A DNA stretch of 64,000 nt from positions 2,438,501 through 2,502,500 of the forward strand of contig CANJKZ010000172.1 in NCBI GenBank assembly GCA_947471745.1, in the 5' to 3' direction. The position numbers were made by a program, and so were the translations under genes. Shown here piece by piece: positions 54,573 to 64,000 of the stretch; position 1 is the stretch's first letter; each line of letters starts with the position of its first letter. A model generated the notes under the pieces. That model was not told the origin of the DNA, did not search any database, and was given only the letters and a program-made list of their open reading frames with translations. Source of the DNA: Closterium sp. Naga37s-1 (Eukaryota > Streptophyta > Zygnematophyceae > Desmidiales > Closteriaceae).

Positions 54573-54707
54573 CGTTGAAACGTAAGTGACTGGAATGAGT
54601 ACATTAGGTCAAGGCAGGGGTACAAGACAAGTGTCGAGAGTAAATGTTGTACCCCTAAGGCACAACTCACTACAGGCTAAACTAACATATGCAATATAAC
54701 TTTGACA
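54573..54707 (-). repeat. C9 5' LTR (135 bp)
   Basis: Copy of 47393-47526. The 10-bp inverted repeat is intact here too (AGGGGTACAA 54616-54625, TTGTACCCCT 54647-54656). Confidence 0.93.
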
Positions 54708-54990
54708 CGCGCTGCCTTACGCGCTGCCTTACGCGCTGCCCCGATCGCCCTTGCTGCCTCGCGCGTCGCGCGTGCCTTTGCCCCGCGCGCCGCGACCCCA
54801 CTGCCCAATACGACGCGCGATGCGTCGCTCGCAGCTCGTCGCACCGCGCCTACGCGCTGCCCTGCCGCGCTGCCCTGCCGCCCTGTCGCGATGAAGGTAC
54901 CTAGCTACCGCTGGCTGCGTCGTAACTACCCCAAGAAATCGATGACGATGACAACCCCTAGTTTGCTTATGGTGACACCAGATAAATAGC
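54708..54990 (+). mobile_element. C8 continued: leader
   Basis: The GCGCGCTGCC-type leader resumes after C9 and runs to about 54900, followed by a short unassigned stretch. No Gag domain is seen before the sequence changes near 54990. Confidence 0.6.
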
Positions 54991-55035
54991 GTAAATTCGG
55001 TTTTTAGTCAATGATGACTTTCACCATCCTTCTTT

Positions 55036-55220
55036 TCAACAAGTCGAAGAATTTTTGGACCCCTTCTTCAACCGGTTCATCTTTTTTCAATTCGTAGTGC
55101 CGCCATTTGCCGCTCCAACACCACCGCTACCGACGCTGTTGCTGGAGCGTGTACACCCTTAAGATCGGCCCATGCCTTTGGTCCCTTCGCTGGTTCACGC
55201 TGGAATGGCGCCGAATTCGT
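55036..55220 (-). mobile_element. Gag fragment of a C6-like long-LTR copia
   Basis: This 185-bp piece aligns to 31168-31330 of C6 Gag, for example CAACAAGTCGAAGAATTT and CATGCCTTTGGTCC, at roughly 85% identity. It is an isolated relic with nothing else of the element beside it. The surrounding 54990-55289 shows no other feature. Confidence 0.85.
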
Positions 55221-55289
55221 CGCCCCCAACGGTTTTTCAAACAGGATTTTTTTGAGCGCGCTGCTTAGCTAAACTCCGCGAGTGAAAAC

Positions 55290-55411
55290 TGTCAGAACTA
55301 TACTCTAGGCTGTAGTGGGGCACTCCTTATGGGGTACAGCACTGTTAGGTTTTGCCTATACAAACCTTGTACTGTTCTCATTCTAGTCATTCCTCGTTCT
55401 ATTCTTCACAT
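55290..55411 (+). repeat. C10 5' LTR (122 bp)
   Basis: Begins TGTCAGAACT and ends ATTCTTCACA. It carries the lineage block (AGGCTGTAGTGGGGCAC, GGGGTACAG) and a weak 5-bp inverted repeat (GTACA 55334-55338, TGTAC 55368-55372). Confidence 0.85.
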
Positions 55412-57320
55412 GGTTTCAGAGCAGGTTCCCTAGTGGGAACGTTTTCTTTTAGGGCCCACCACGAACTTTTTTTTTTCTGCCCTGCCCGAAGCGCACTGCC
55501 GTGCCTGCCTGCCCCGTCACGTGCCTTGCGCCTGCCTACCCGCGCCCTCGATCGCCTGCCCTGCCTGCGCCCTCGAGCGCCTGCCCTACCCGCACCCTCG
55601 AGCGCCTGCCCTACCCGCGCCCTCGAGCGCCTGCCCGTCGCCCTGCCCTGCAGGCCGCGCGCGGGCCTGCCCTGCACCCGCGAAGCCGCCCCTGGACCCC
55701 GTGGCGCTGCCCCTGGACCCCGCGACGCCGCCCCTGGACCCGGGCGTCGCCCCTGCTCGTCGCGACGCCCCTGCGGGACCCGGGCGCCGCTCCTGCTCGT
55801 CGCGACGCCCCTGCGGGACCCGCGCGGCGTCGCCCCTACTCGTCGCGACGCCCCTGTGGGACCCGCGCGGCGCCGCTCGTGCTCGTCGCGATGCCCCTGC
55901 GGGACCCGGGCGCCGCTCCTGCTCGTCGCGACGCCCCTGCGGGACCCGCGCAGCGTCGCCCCTGCTCGTCGCGGCGCCCCCCCCCCCCCCCTCGCCGCGC
56001 CCTGCCTCATCTGCGGCCGGCCCGCGCCCTGCCCCACCCCGCGCCCGCCCTTGGGGCGGCCGCCCCTGCCCTGCCCTGCCGCCGTCGCGTCTGCGGCCGC
56101 TGTCGCGGCCCCACCGTAGCCGCTGTCGCGGCCCTGCCCCGCCGTTGCCGCCGTCGCGGCCCTGCCCAGCCGTAGCCGCCGTCGTGCCTGCAGCCGCCGT
56201 CGCGGCTCGTCGTAGCCGCCGTCGTGGCCCCGCTGCAGCCGCCCGTCGAGCGCCTGCAGCCACCCGTCGAGCGCCGGACCTGCCCTACCCGTGCCCGTTG
56301 AGCGCCTGCCCACCGCCGTCGGTGGCATCTGCCCTACCCGCCTCTGGTGAGCACCTGCCCTACCCGCATTGCCTGCGCGCCTGCCTTACCAGCGTGCTGC
56401 CGCGCGTGCCGCGCTTGCCTGCCAACCGAGCCGCGCCGCCCAGCCGAGCAGCGCCGCTCGGCCAAGCCGCGCCGCACTGCCTTACTGAGCCGCACTACTC
56501 TGCCCTGCTGCTACTGCTGTTCCAGCTGTCACTGCTACTACTACTGCACTGCCACTCCTGCTGCTACTGGCGGTGGCCAGATGCAGCTCCAGCGACGTCC
56601 GCGTGAGTCCCTCACGCCCCAGCAGCTTCGTGAGGGGTACGCTAGTTGGGGTTGTAGGGGTGGCCGTGGTGGGAGTCGCCCTGGAGCGGGTCGTTCGGGA
56701 GCTTCTTGTAGTGGCCAGGTGCAGCTGCAGTGGCGTCCGCGCGAGATCCTTTCGACCCAGCAGCTTCGTGAGTGGTACGCTCGGAGTAGAGGGTCACGGA
56801 GTACTGCTCGCTGCCCGTACGTCATTCGCACAGGTGCTCGGGCTGGTCAGCCTTGCGGGACGGTTGGTCACACAGAGTCCCGCTGCTTCTCCTGTCTGAG
56901 CGACGGCTGGCGTACAGAGTTTGGCAACGACGCTGAGCTCGCCTCCTGGCTGGAGCTGCTTAGGCAGAGGGTAGATATCTTTGCTCTTGACTATGATGCT
57001 ATCCTCACTGCCATGTATGCATTGCCTACTAGTGCTGAGGGTGCCTGTGTGTGCCGCCTAACCCAGGTATAGAGTCTACTGCTCTAGGTGCTGGTGAGGC
57101 TGCTGCTCTAGGTGCTGGTGCGTCTCGTGTTCCAGGTGCCGGTGAGGCTGCTGCTCTAGGCGCTAGTGAGTCCACTGCTCCAGGTGCTGGTGAGTCTGCT
57201 CTCTCTGGTACTGTGCCTGCTGCGGCCTTGCACACCTTCACGCTTGACTCAGGAGCTTCCCGCTCCTTCTTTCGCGACTGCACCACACTCACGCCGCTCA
57301 GTCGGCCGGTTGCAGTCTCC
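55290..57320 (+). mobile_element. C10: Ty1/copia 5' half, gag-domain-less subfamily
   Basis: Begins with a 122-bp LTR (55290-55411) and an iMet-like primer site (TGGTTTCAGAGC, 55412-55423). A long GC-rich leader follows (about 55440-56500) with units near 40 bp containing GACGCCCCTGCGGGACCC. Coding-like parts follow: two QLQ-RPRE-QQLREWYA modules (about 56580 and 56718), the PYVIRTG/HTESRCF stretch (56815-56890), LRQRVDIFALDYDAILTAMYA (56960-57030), and the protease DSGASRSFF (near 57247). No UBN2-type Gag core lies between leader and protease. It is interrupted at 57321 by C11 and presumably resumes beyond the window. Confidence 0.88.
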
Positions 57321-57458
57321 TGTTTGAATGTAGAACTGAACGAGAATGGATGAAACTAGGCAGCAGGGTGATACAAGTAGGAAACCCTAGCAATGTTGTA
57401 CCCCCTAAGGCTAAACCCACTATAGCCTACACAATATGAACATGCATGATGTTTGACA
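57321..57458 (-). repeat. C11 3' LTR (138 bp)
   Basis: In plus-strand reading it runs from TGTTTGAATG to TTTGACA, with the lineage block on the minus strand. Only one copy is in the window, so the bounds rest on the TG/CA ends and the sharp change from C10 sequence. Confidence 0.85.
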
Positions 57459-57491
57459 CACCCCCATAGGCTAAGTGGGAGACAACCAGAT

Positions 57492-57586
57492 GGTCACAAG
57501 ACCAGTCAAAGCAAAGCAAAGCAAGCTCAGGGTGGATCTCAAGGAAACCACACAAATTCCGAGCACAAGCAAGCGGTCACAAGACC
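57492..57586 (-). other. C11 twin hairpin motif
   Basis: On the minus strand GGTC-TTGT-GACC occurs at 57575-57586 and again at 57492-57503, 83 nt apart. The first has GGTC/GACC where C4, C7 and C9 have GGCC/GGCC, a compensatory difference. Confidence 0.6.
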
Positions 57587-57725
57587 AGTTCACATGCAGT
57601 TTGATAATATAGCAAGTGATACAGTGATCACAACCTAGCAAGTGTAAGCATGCAGGTATATATATAGAGATCACAGTACAAACAGAGTCAAGAAGTAAGC
57701 AAGTGAGGCACAGCAGGCACAAGGC

Positions 57726-59942
57726 CTAGAACAGTACAGAAGCGCTGATGATCACAAGGCTGAAGCGCCTTGGTGAACACATCAGCAGTGTTGGCCCGAG
57801 TGGCCACGTAAGCAAGACGAAGCTGACCGCGCTGCTGCAGCTCTCGAGCAAGGAAGTAGCGCAGAGCGATGTGCTTCGTTCTGTGCTCCAGTCTGTGCTC
57901 CTGACACAAGGCAATGGTGGCCTTGTTGTCAACGTACAGCACTGGAGGAGAACTAGGCCGCGTAACTCCTGTGCAGCCATGGCTCTGGCGTAGATCTCAG
58001 CCTCACAACTGGAGCTGAGATCTGAAGACGAGCGAGTAGAACGCCAAGAAACTGAACCAGAGCCAAGGCTGAAGGTGTAACCCTGAGACGACCGCTGAGT
58101 AGCCTGGTCGTCAGCCCAAGAAGCGTCAGAGTGTCCAGTGAGGACAACGTCACTCCGTCCTCCAAGCACTAGCCCCATGCCCGACGTACTGCACAAGTAG
58201 CGCAACACCCTCTTAGCTGCATCCATGTGCTCCTTCCGGTGACGGCCAGGAGCGACATAGCGTGCGAGGATGCTAGGAGGGTATGCAAGGTCAGGTCGAG
58301 TGCAGGTCATCAGGTACATGAGGCAGCCCACAAGCTCTGGATACGGGTCACTCGGCTCTACGGACTCATCCGAAGGCAGAGCTGAGAGCGAGTGACCGGT
58401 AGGCAGAGGAGTGGGCTGAGGCGAGGAGTACGTGAAGCGGAAGCGCTGAAGGACCTGCTGCACCATGTGTGACTGAGTCAAGGTGATGGTGCGCTGTGCT
58501 CTGTCCCGGGTGATCCGCAAGCCAAGATAGCTTGTCAGTTCACCCAGGTCTGTGCACGTGTGTCTCTTCTGCAGCTCCGACTTCACGTGGGCGAGTGCCG
58601 CAGTGTCAGCAGTAGCAAAGACCAAGGCGTCTACGTAAACAAGAACGTAGAACGGCGGCAGAGTGGTGTCGGTGCGTAGAAACAGCGACGGGTCAGCAGT
58701 AGAAGGAGCAAACCCAAGAGCAGCAAGAGTAGTCCTCAGTGTGTCGTGCCACTCACGGGGTGCCTGGCGGAGACCGTAGACTGGCCGCCGGAGGCTCCAC
58801 TGGGTACCAGGAGGGAACGACCCAGTGAAGCCAGGTGGGCGGCGCAGCCAGATCTCCTCGTGCAGGCTGCCCTGTAGGAACGCAGTGCTGAAGTCAAGAG
58901 AGTGGAGCTCGTAGTCACGCTGAGCGGCGACGTGCAGCAGAACCCGAAGAGTGGTCATCTTCGGGGTCGGGGAGAAGGTCTGGAAGAAGTCAACTCCCTC
59001 TCGCTGACTGAAGCCTCGTGCAACGTAACTCGCCTTGAAGACAGGCGGAGAACCCGGCGGCCGCTTCACCCTGAAGATCCACATGCCACTGACGATGTTC
59101 GCCCCAGGTGGGGGAACCTCGTCGACGTAGGTGCCTGTGGACTTCCAGGAAGCCATCTCTGCGTCCATGGCTGTCTGCCACTGAGAGGAGTAGGGACCCT
59201 CTATCGCCTCTGCGTAAGAGCGCGGGGTCAGGATGTCTGGAGCATCCGGGTCTCCCTCAGGGGCAACCAGCATGGACACGAGATGAGGTAAAGCAGCGGC
59301 AAAGCACTCAAACTCCTCCTGCCTGTCCTCAAGGACGTCCGTGCCAAGAGCACACTCACCCCCGACGCACGGAGGACAGACAGACTCAGACTCAGCAACA
59401 AGGCTAGCGGCGTAGTCAAGACGACAAGCGGCAGCAAAGTCAACTAACTCAGCGACTAGAGCAGACGCAGCAGAGGACTCAAAGGAAGGGTCAGTGACAA
59501 CAGTGGCGAGGAGACGCGTGACAGTAGGACTGGCAGCACGAAGGGAGTCAGACTCCGGGTCAGCAAGAGCAGGAAGAGAGGACGCAGGAGGAGACGGCAG
59601 AGGGACACGCTGAGGAGCAGTGGAAGGACGAAGCGCCATCTGGTGAGTGCCTGGGACAACAGGAAGACGCTGACGCGGGACACGACGACCAGTGTGAGCA
59701 GCACGAACAGGCGACGCTCGACGAGACTCAGGCGACGCAGGACGAGACTCAGGCTCACGACGCTCCGTAAGACCTCCAGTCGGACCAGTGTAAGGAGAAG
59801 GACCAGGGAGTGGCGAGGTAGGAGGTAACTGTGACTGCGACTGGACTGGCGGAGGACACTCTAAGGAGGGAGCAGAACAAGGAGGAGGCAACTGACCAAG
59901 AACCTGCTGAAGGAGCGGAACGAAGTACGGCTGCGGCCGCAC
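57726..59942 (-). pseudogene. C11 RT and RNase H segment (738 aa open)
   Basis: A long open stretch begins MRPQPYFVPLLQQVLG after the linker. It shows the conserved pre-RT region (TVTRLLATVVTDPSFE near 59500), WIFRVKRPPGSPP (near 59070), RGFSQREGVDFFQTF (near 59000), LHSLDFSTAFLQG (near 58880), VYGLRQAPREWHDT (near 58760), a YVDALVFA version of the catalytic motif (near 58625), YLGLRITRDRA (near 58510) and RNase H with SDASWADDQ (near 58105) and CEAEIYARAMA (near 58000). The order is standard for copia. I mark it as pseudogene because the element as a whole is broken. Confidence 0.88.
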
Positions 59943-59944
59943 AG

Positions 59945-60840
59945 CGCCTCCAGAACCAGCAGAGACACCACCAGCACCCTCAGCTCCAGGGTCTCCAGCT
60001 ACAACTCCCGCAGCACCACCAGTAGCTCCAGCAGTGCCAGCACCTCCAGCACCAGCAGTACCAGCAGCTCCAACTCCAGGGTCCTCAGCACCAGCAGCAG
60101 CTCCAACTCCTGGGTCCGCAGCACCAGCAGCAGCTCCAACTCCAGGGTCCGCAGCACCAGCAGCAGCTCCAACTCCAGGGTCCGCAGCACCAGCAACAGC
60201 TCCAACTCCAGGGTCCTCAGCACCAGCAGCAGCTCCACCTCCTGGGTCCGCAGCACCAGCAGCAGCTCCACCTCCTGGGTCCGCAGCACCAGCAGCAACT
60301 CCAACTCCAGGGTCCGCAGCACCAGCAGCAGCTCCAACTCCAGGGTCCGCAGCACCAGCAGCAGCTCCAACTCCAGGGTCCCAAGCACCAGTAGCGCCAC
60401 TCCGGAGACTGCAGCGCCGAGCGTACCACTCTCGGAGCCGCTTGGGAGAGGTTGGCTCCCGCCGAGGCGGGGAACCACGAGCACCAGCTCCAGCAGCACC
60501 TCTAGCCCCAGAAGCACCTCTCCTGAGGCTGCAGTACCGCGAGTACTACTCACGCACCTGCTGGGAAGAGGGAGGGTCTCCAGGCGCCGTACGCTCAGGT
60601 GTAGCACCCCCAGGCTCAGCACCCTCAGTCACAGCACCCCCAGGCTCAGTACCCTAAGACGTAGCACTCTCAGGTCCAGCACCCCCAGGCTCCGCACCCC
60701 CAGGCTCCGCACCCCCAGGCTGCGCACACTCAGGCTCAGCACCCCCAGGCTCCGCACACTCAGGCTCAGCACCCCCAGGCTCCGCACACTCAGGCTCAGC
60801 ACCCTCAGGCTCAGTACCCCAAGTAGGACGAGAGTCGACA
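59945..60840 (-). repeat. C11 linker repeats between integrase and RT
   Basis: Two repeat types sit in the linker: about a dozen units of 39 bp containing GCAGCACCAGCAGCAGCTCC and TCCAGGGTCC (60060-60390), and about ten 15-bp units of the CAGGCTCCGCACCCC type (60600-60830), which encode GGAEP-like pentapeptides on the minus strand. Equivalent pentapeptide runs are at 13490-13720 (C3), 39290-39440 (C7) and 110-260 (C1). Confidence 0.85.
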
Positions 60841-60841
60841 G

Positions 60842-62848
60842 CTACCTTGACAGGCTCAACCGGGCAACCTGGGACACACCTGAGGGAGCGGCACCCTGAG
60901 GGGGGAGGGGGTCTACTACAGCAGCACCTGGTGCGAGGAAGAGAGGCGGGGGGGGGAGCGGGGCAGTGCGGTAGGGGAAGAGGCGGTAGTAGGGGACGGA
61001 CTCGTCAAAAGTGACGTCCTGAGAAGGCAGGACACGGCGCGAGGTGGGGTGGTAAAACTGCCAACCAGACGCGTCCGGGACAAAGCCAAGGAAGATACAA
61101 GGAACAGCGCGGGAGGAGAGCTTGTCCGCGGACGTATCGCGAACAAAGGCTCGAGATCCCCAGACCCGAAAACGGGACGCATCGCCAACCTTGCCCGTCC
61201 AACGCAGTGTCGGCGAAGTCTCCGGAACGGAGACACGGGGCCAGAGGTTGAGCTGATGCGCAGCGTATCGGACCGCAAACGGCCACAGAAAGTGGGGGGC
61301 AGCCGCATGGATCAAGGAGGTACGAGCGACCTCCATGACCAAGCCAATGCGGCGCTCAGCAACCCCATTCTGCTGTGGAGAGGCCGGAAGCGTGAACGAC
61401 TGCTCAATGCCCTCCCCCTGACAGAAGGCCTCCAAGAGGCCGGAGGAAAACTCCCCACCTCTGTCAGAGTGCAAACGGAGGACAGGAAGGTCGGAGTGGA
61501 ACCTCTCGCTGAGCTGGAGACGGGCAGCGCGGATCTAAGGGATCAAAACTTTAGGGACTTCACCCTTGGTGCGCAAGGGGAAGACCGTGGTGTAACGCGT
61601 GTAGTCGTCAACAACTATCAAGAAGTACCTCTCCTGACCCTGACCACGGACGCGGGCTGGGCCCCACACGTCCATGTGGAGCGTCTGCAAGGGAGCAGTC
61701 GTCGGGGGAAACGAGGAGGAGTGAGGAGCGGCGCGCTGCCGCCCCTCGACACAGGGAAGACAGGGAGGAGCAGGCGAGGGTGGGAGGGGAGGGAGCACCC
61801 TGGGAAGACCAGAGACAAGGTACCGGGAGTGCATGCCACGAAGGCGCTGCACGGACGGGTGACCAAGGCGGTGGTGCCAGAGGACGGTCTGGTGCGACAG
61901 GGAGCGACACGAGCAGGGGGCCGACAGCTGACCAGACGCAGACGCAGACGCAGACGCAGCTACCTGAGGGGACTCAGTGGTCAGTGTGTACAGGTCCGAC
62001 CCCGGCTGCCGATTGAAGGTAGCCACGTGGCGACCCGTCCGAGCACACGTGCAGTGTGTCACGCGCTCGTAGGCAGGGGTGAACTGGTGAACACCCCCGT
62101 CCTGGAGCGCACTACCTGCCACCAAGTTCGTAGAGAACGAGGGGAGGTAGAGACCGGACAGTGTGCCCGACGGGACCGCAGGACAGGGGAGGACAGTGGA
62201 GGAGGTCGCAATGACCGGACCCCCAGAGGGGTCAGCAAGGGAGACTGCAACTGGCCGAGCAAGCTGCTCAAGGGCCGTGCGGTCACGAAAGAAACAGCGG
62301 GAAGCACCTGAGTCCAGTGTGAAGGTGTGCAGTGCCTCAGTAGACGCAGTACCAGCAGGTGCAGACGCACGAGCACCTGGAGCAGCAGACTCACCAGCAC
62401 CTAGAGCAGCAGCCTCACGAGGACCTAGGGCAGCAGACGCACTAGCACCTAGAGCGGCAGCCTCACCAGTACCTAGAGCAGCAGACTGGATACCGGGGTC
62501 AGGCGGCACACACAGGTGACAGGCACTCTCAGCACTAGTAGACAAGGCATACATGGCAGTGAGGATAGCATCACAGTCAAGTGTAAAGATATCTACCCTC
62601 TGCCTAAGCAGCTCCACCCAGGAGGGGAGCTCAGCGGCGTCGCCAAACTCTATACGCCAAGCGTCGCCCAGACGGGCGAAGCAGTGGGACTCTGTGTGGC
62701 CACGGGTCCCGCAAGGCTGACCAGTCCGGACACCTGTGCGAATGACGTACGGGCAGCGAGCAATACTCAGTGACCCTCTACTCTGAGCGTACCACTCACG
62801 AAGCTGCTGGGGCGAAAGAGCCTCGCGGGGACTACGCTGCAGCTGCAC
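60842..62848 (-). pseudogene. C11 protease and integrase segment
   Basis: From 5' to 3' on the minus strand: a QLQ-PREALSPQQLREWYA module (near 62800), PYVIRTGVRTGQPCGTRGHTESHCF (near 62730), LDCDAILTAMYAL (near 62560), a Gly/Ala/Glu-rich spacer (62350-62490), the protease LDSGASRCFFRD (near 62300), GAG-pre-integrase LWHHRLGHPS (near 61865), the integrase N-side MDVWGPARV and VVDDYTRYT (61600-61690), DRGGEFSS (near 61460), ASPQQNGVAERRIGL (near 61370) and the integrase C-side RFRVWGSRAF (near 61160), then a Pro run (60940-60960). The parts and order are complete for this half. It is broken in at least one place. Confidence 0.88.
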
Positions 62849-63149
62849 CTATCCACTACCAGAAGCTCCCGAACGACCCACTCCAGAGCGACTCCCACTA
62901 CGGCCACCCCGACAGCCCCAACTAGCGTACCACTCACGAAGCTGCTGGGGCGTGAGGGACTCACGTGCACGGCCCTGGAGCTGCATCTGGCCACGCCAGG
63001 AGCAGCAGTAGCAGCAGTAGCGGCAGGAACAGCAGTAGCAGCAGGAGCAGCAGCAGTGGGAGCAGTAAGAAGCAGTAGCAGTAGTAGCAGCGGTAGCAGC
63101 GCGGGCAGGGCAATGCTCACCAGTGGTGGGAAGGGCAGGCGCAAGACGG

Positions 63150-64000
63150 TGGCGACAGCGGGGCCGCTACAACTGCAGGGCGGGGCCGGGCCGCGGCAGG
63201 GAGCTCCGCGGCAGCTGCTGCAGGGCGGGGCCGGGCCGCGACGGCAGCTGCTCCAGGGGCCAGGGGCGGCTGCTGCAGGGGCGGCTGCTCCAGGGGTCAG
63301 GGGCGGCTCTTGCAGTGGCGGCTGCTCCAGGGGCCAGGGGCGGCTGCTGCAGGGGCGGCTGCTCCAGGGTCCAGGGGCGGCTCCTGCAGTGGCGGCTGCT
63401 CCAGGTGGCCAGGGGCGGCTGCTGCAGGGGCGGCTGCTCCAGGGTCCAGGGGCGGCTGTAGGTGCGGCTGCTCCAAGGGCCAGGGGCGGCTGCTGCAGTG
63501 GCGGCTGCTCTAGGGGCCAGGGGCGGCCGTCCCAAGGGCGGGCGCGGGGTAGGGCAGGGTGCCACGGCGAGCAGGTGCGACTCCGCGCGGGTCCCAGTGG
63601 CGACGCGCGAGTCGCGCGGAGGCGTCGCTACGAGGCAGGGGCGACGCGCGCGGGTCCCGCAGCGGCGTCGCGACGAGGCGGGGGTGACGCGCGGGTCCCG
63701 CAGGGTCGTCGCGACGAGGCGGGGGCGACGCGCGGGTCCCGCAGGGTCGTCGCGACGAGGCAGGGACGACGCGCGGGTCCCGCAGGTGGCGTCGCGACAA
63801 GGCAGGGGCGATGGCCGGGGCCCGCAGGGGCGTCGCGACTAGGCAGGGCGACGCGTCGCGGGGTCCAGGGGCCGCGCCTCAGGGTCCAGGGGCGGCTGCG
63901 CGGGTGCAGAGCAGGCCCGCGCGCGGCCTGCAGGGCAGGGCGGCAGGGTGGCGCTTCGAGGGCGCCGGTAGGCAGGCGCTCAAGGGCGCGATTAGGAAGG
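63150..64000 (-). repeat. C11 leader: GC-rich tandem repeats
   Basis: The left part (63180-63530) is built of units containing GGGGCCAGGGGCGGCTGCTG. The right part (63580-63850) has units of about 41 bp containing GCGGGTCCCGCAGGGTCGTC. The latter are the reverse complement of the units in the C10 leader. No domain is present. Confidence 0.85.

Larger units (their letters stand above)
47393..54707 (-). mobile_element. C9: Ty1/copia element, short-LTR lineage, inserted in C8
   Basis: A 7.3-kb copia on the minus strand with LTRs at 47393-47526 and 54573-54707, which differ at roughly nine positions (6-7%). A primer site abuts the 5' LTR. The flanking CGCGC on both sides (47388-47392 and 54708-54712) fits a target duplication, though the surrounding sequence is rich in that word. 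All main parts are present: leader, Gag, protease, integrase, linker, RT and RNase H. It is broken, with several breaks. Confidence 0.92.
57321..64000 (-). mobile_element. C11: Ty1/copia element on the minus strand, runs off the right edge
   Basis: A copia element inserted into the protease region of C10 in opposite orientation. Its 3' LTR is at 57321-57458. RNase H and RT (57726-59942), linker (59945-60840), integrase (60842-61700), GAG-pre-integrase and protease (61700-62400) and the QQLREWYA modules (62780-63000) follow, then a GC-rich leader from about 63150 to the window edge. The 5' LTR and far target duplication lie outside. The leader and module layout match C10, and no UBN2-type Gag core is seen. 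Pol is mostly open, with perhaps three or so breaks. Confidence 0.92.

Noticed and set aside
55352-56606. Pro/Arg/Ala-rich frames up to 361 codons
   Set aside because: They are readings of the tandem-repeat leader of C10 in several frames at once.

Overview
The window looks like a nested heap of LTR retrotransposons from a plant-type nuclear genome. I found no convincing host gene in 64 kb. The tRNA-iMet primer sites (TGGTATCAGAGC and variants), the many Ty1/copia families, a chromodomain-bearing Ty3/gypsy element and the GC-rich low-complexity leaders point to the green lineage. A streptophyte alga such as a zygnematophyte is my guess, at low confidence. In this annotation copia elements are C1 to C11, gypsy elements are G1 and G2, and a dispersed non-LTR unit is X (copies X1 and X2).

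Layout, left to right. C1 (minus) is a copia remnant running off the left edge. It is split by C2 (plus, 2126-8617), a whole-looking copia with identical 869-bp LTRs, a perfect CAAAC target duplication and one 1491-aa Gag-Pol frame. Next comes G1 (plus gypsy remnant, about 8849-17690), split by C3 (plus copia, 9672-15910, 132-bp LTRs, TCTAC duplication). After an 11-bp tandem array at 17963-18071, an 809-bp direct repeat carrying copia sequence (18499-19307 and 21925-22733) flanks X1 (19308-21924). The copia piece C4 continues to about 23590, followed by C5, another decayed copia (to 26046). C6 (minus copia, 26047-32530, 819-bp LTRs) is nearly whole but has no matching target duplication. Then come a GC-rich stretch, an 880-bp polypyrimidine tract and X2 (34156-36866). 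G2 is an old chromodomain gypsy element (36960-45698) interrupted by C7 (copia, 38742-42832, GACAG duplication). A gene-free stretch holds a probable 379-bp TRIM or tRNA-derived repeat (46202-46580). C8 (plus copia, 5' part) is split by C9 (minus copia, 47393-54707). C10 (plus copia, 5' part) is interrupted by C11 (minus copia), which runs off the right edge.

Two copia lineages coexist. The long-LTR lineage (C2, C6) has 819-869-bp LTRs, an identical GAGGGGGAG polypurine tract and long open frames. The short-LTR lineage (C1, C3, C4, C7-C11) has 122-144-bp LTRs, repeat-laden GC-rich leaders, a Gly-rich Gag tail, and a Pro-run plus GGAEP-type linker between integrase and reverse transcriptase. 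The most interesting unexplained signals are in this second lineage. One is a pair of small hairpins with a TTGT loop, about 80 nt apart in the 3' noncoding region, with compensatory base changes between copies. The other is an inverted repeat (GGGGTACAA ... TTGTACCCC) in most of the LTRs. Both could be RNA signals of the retroelement cycle; that function is inference.
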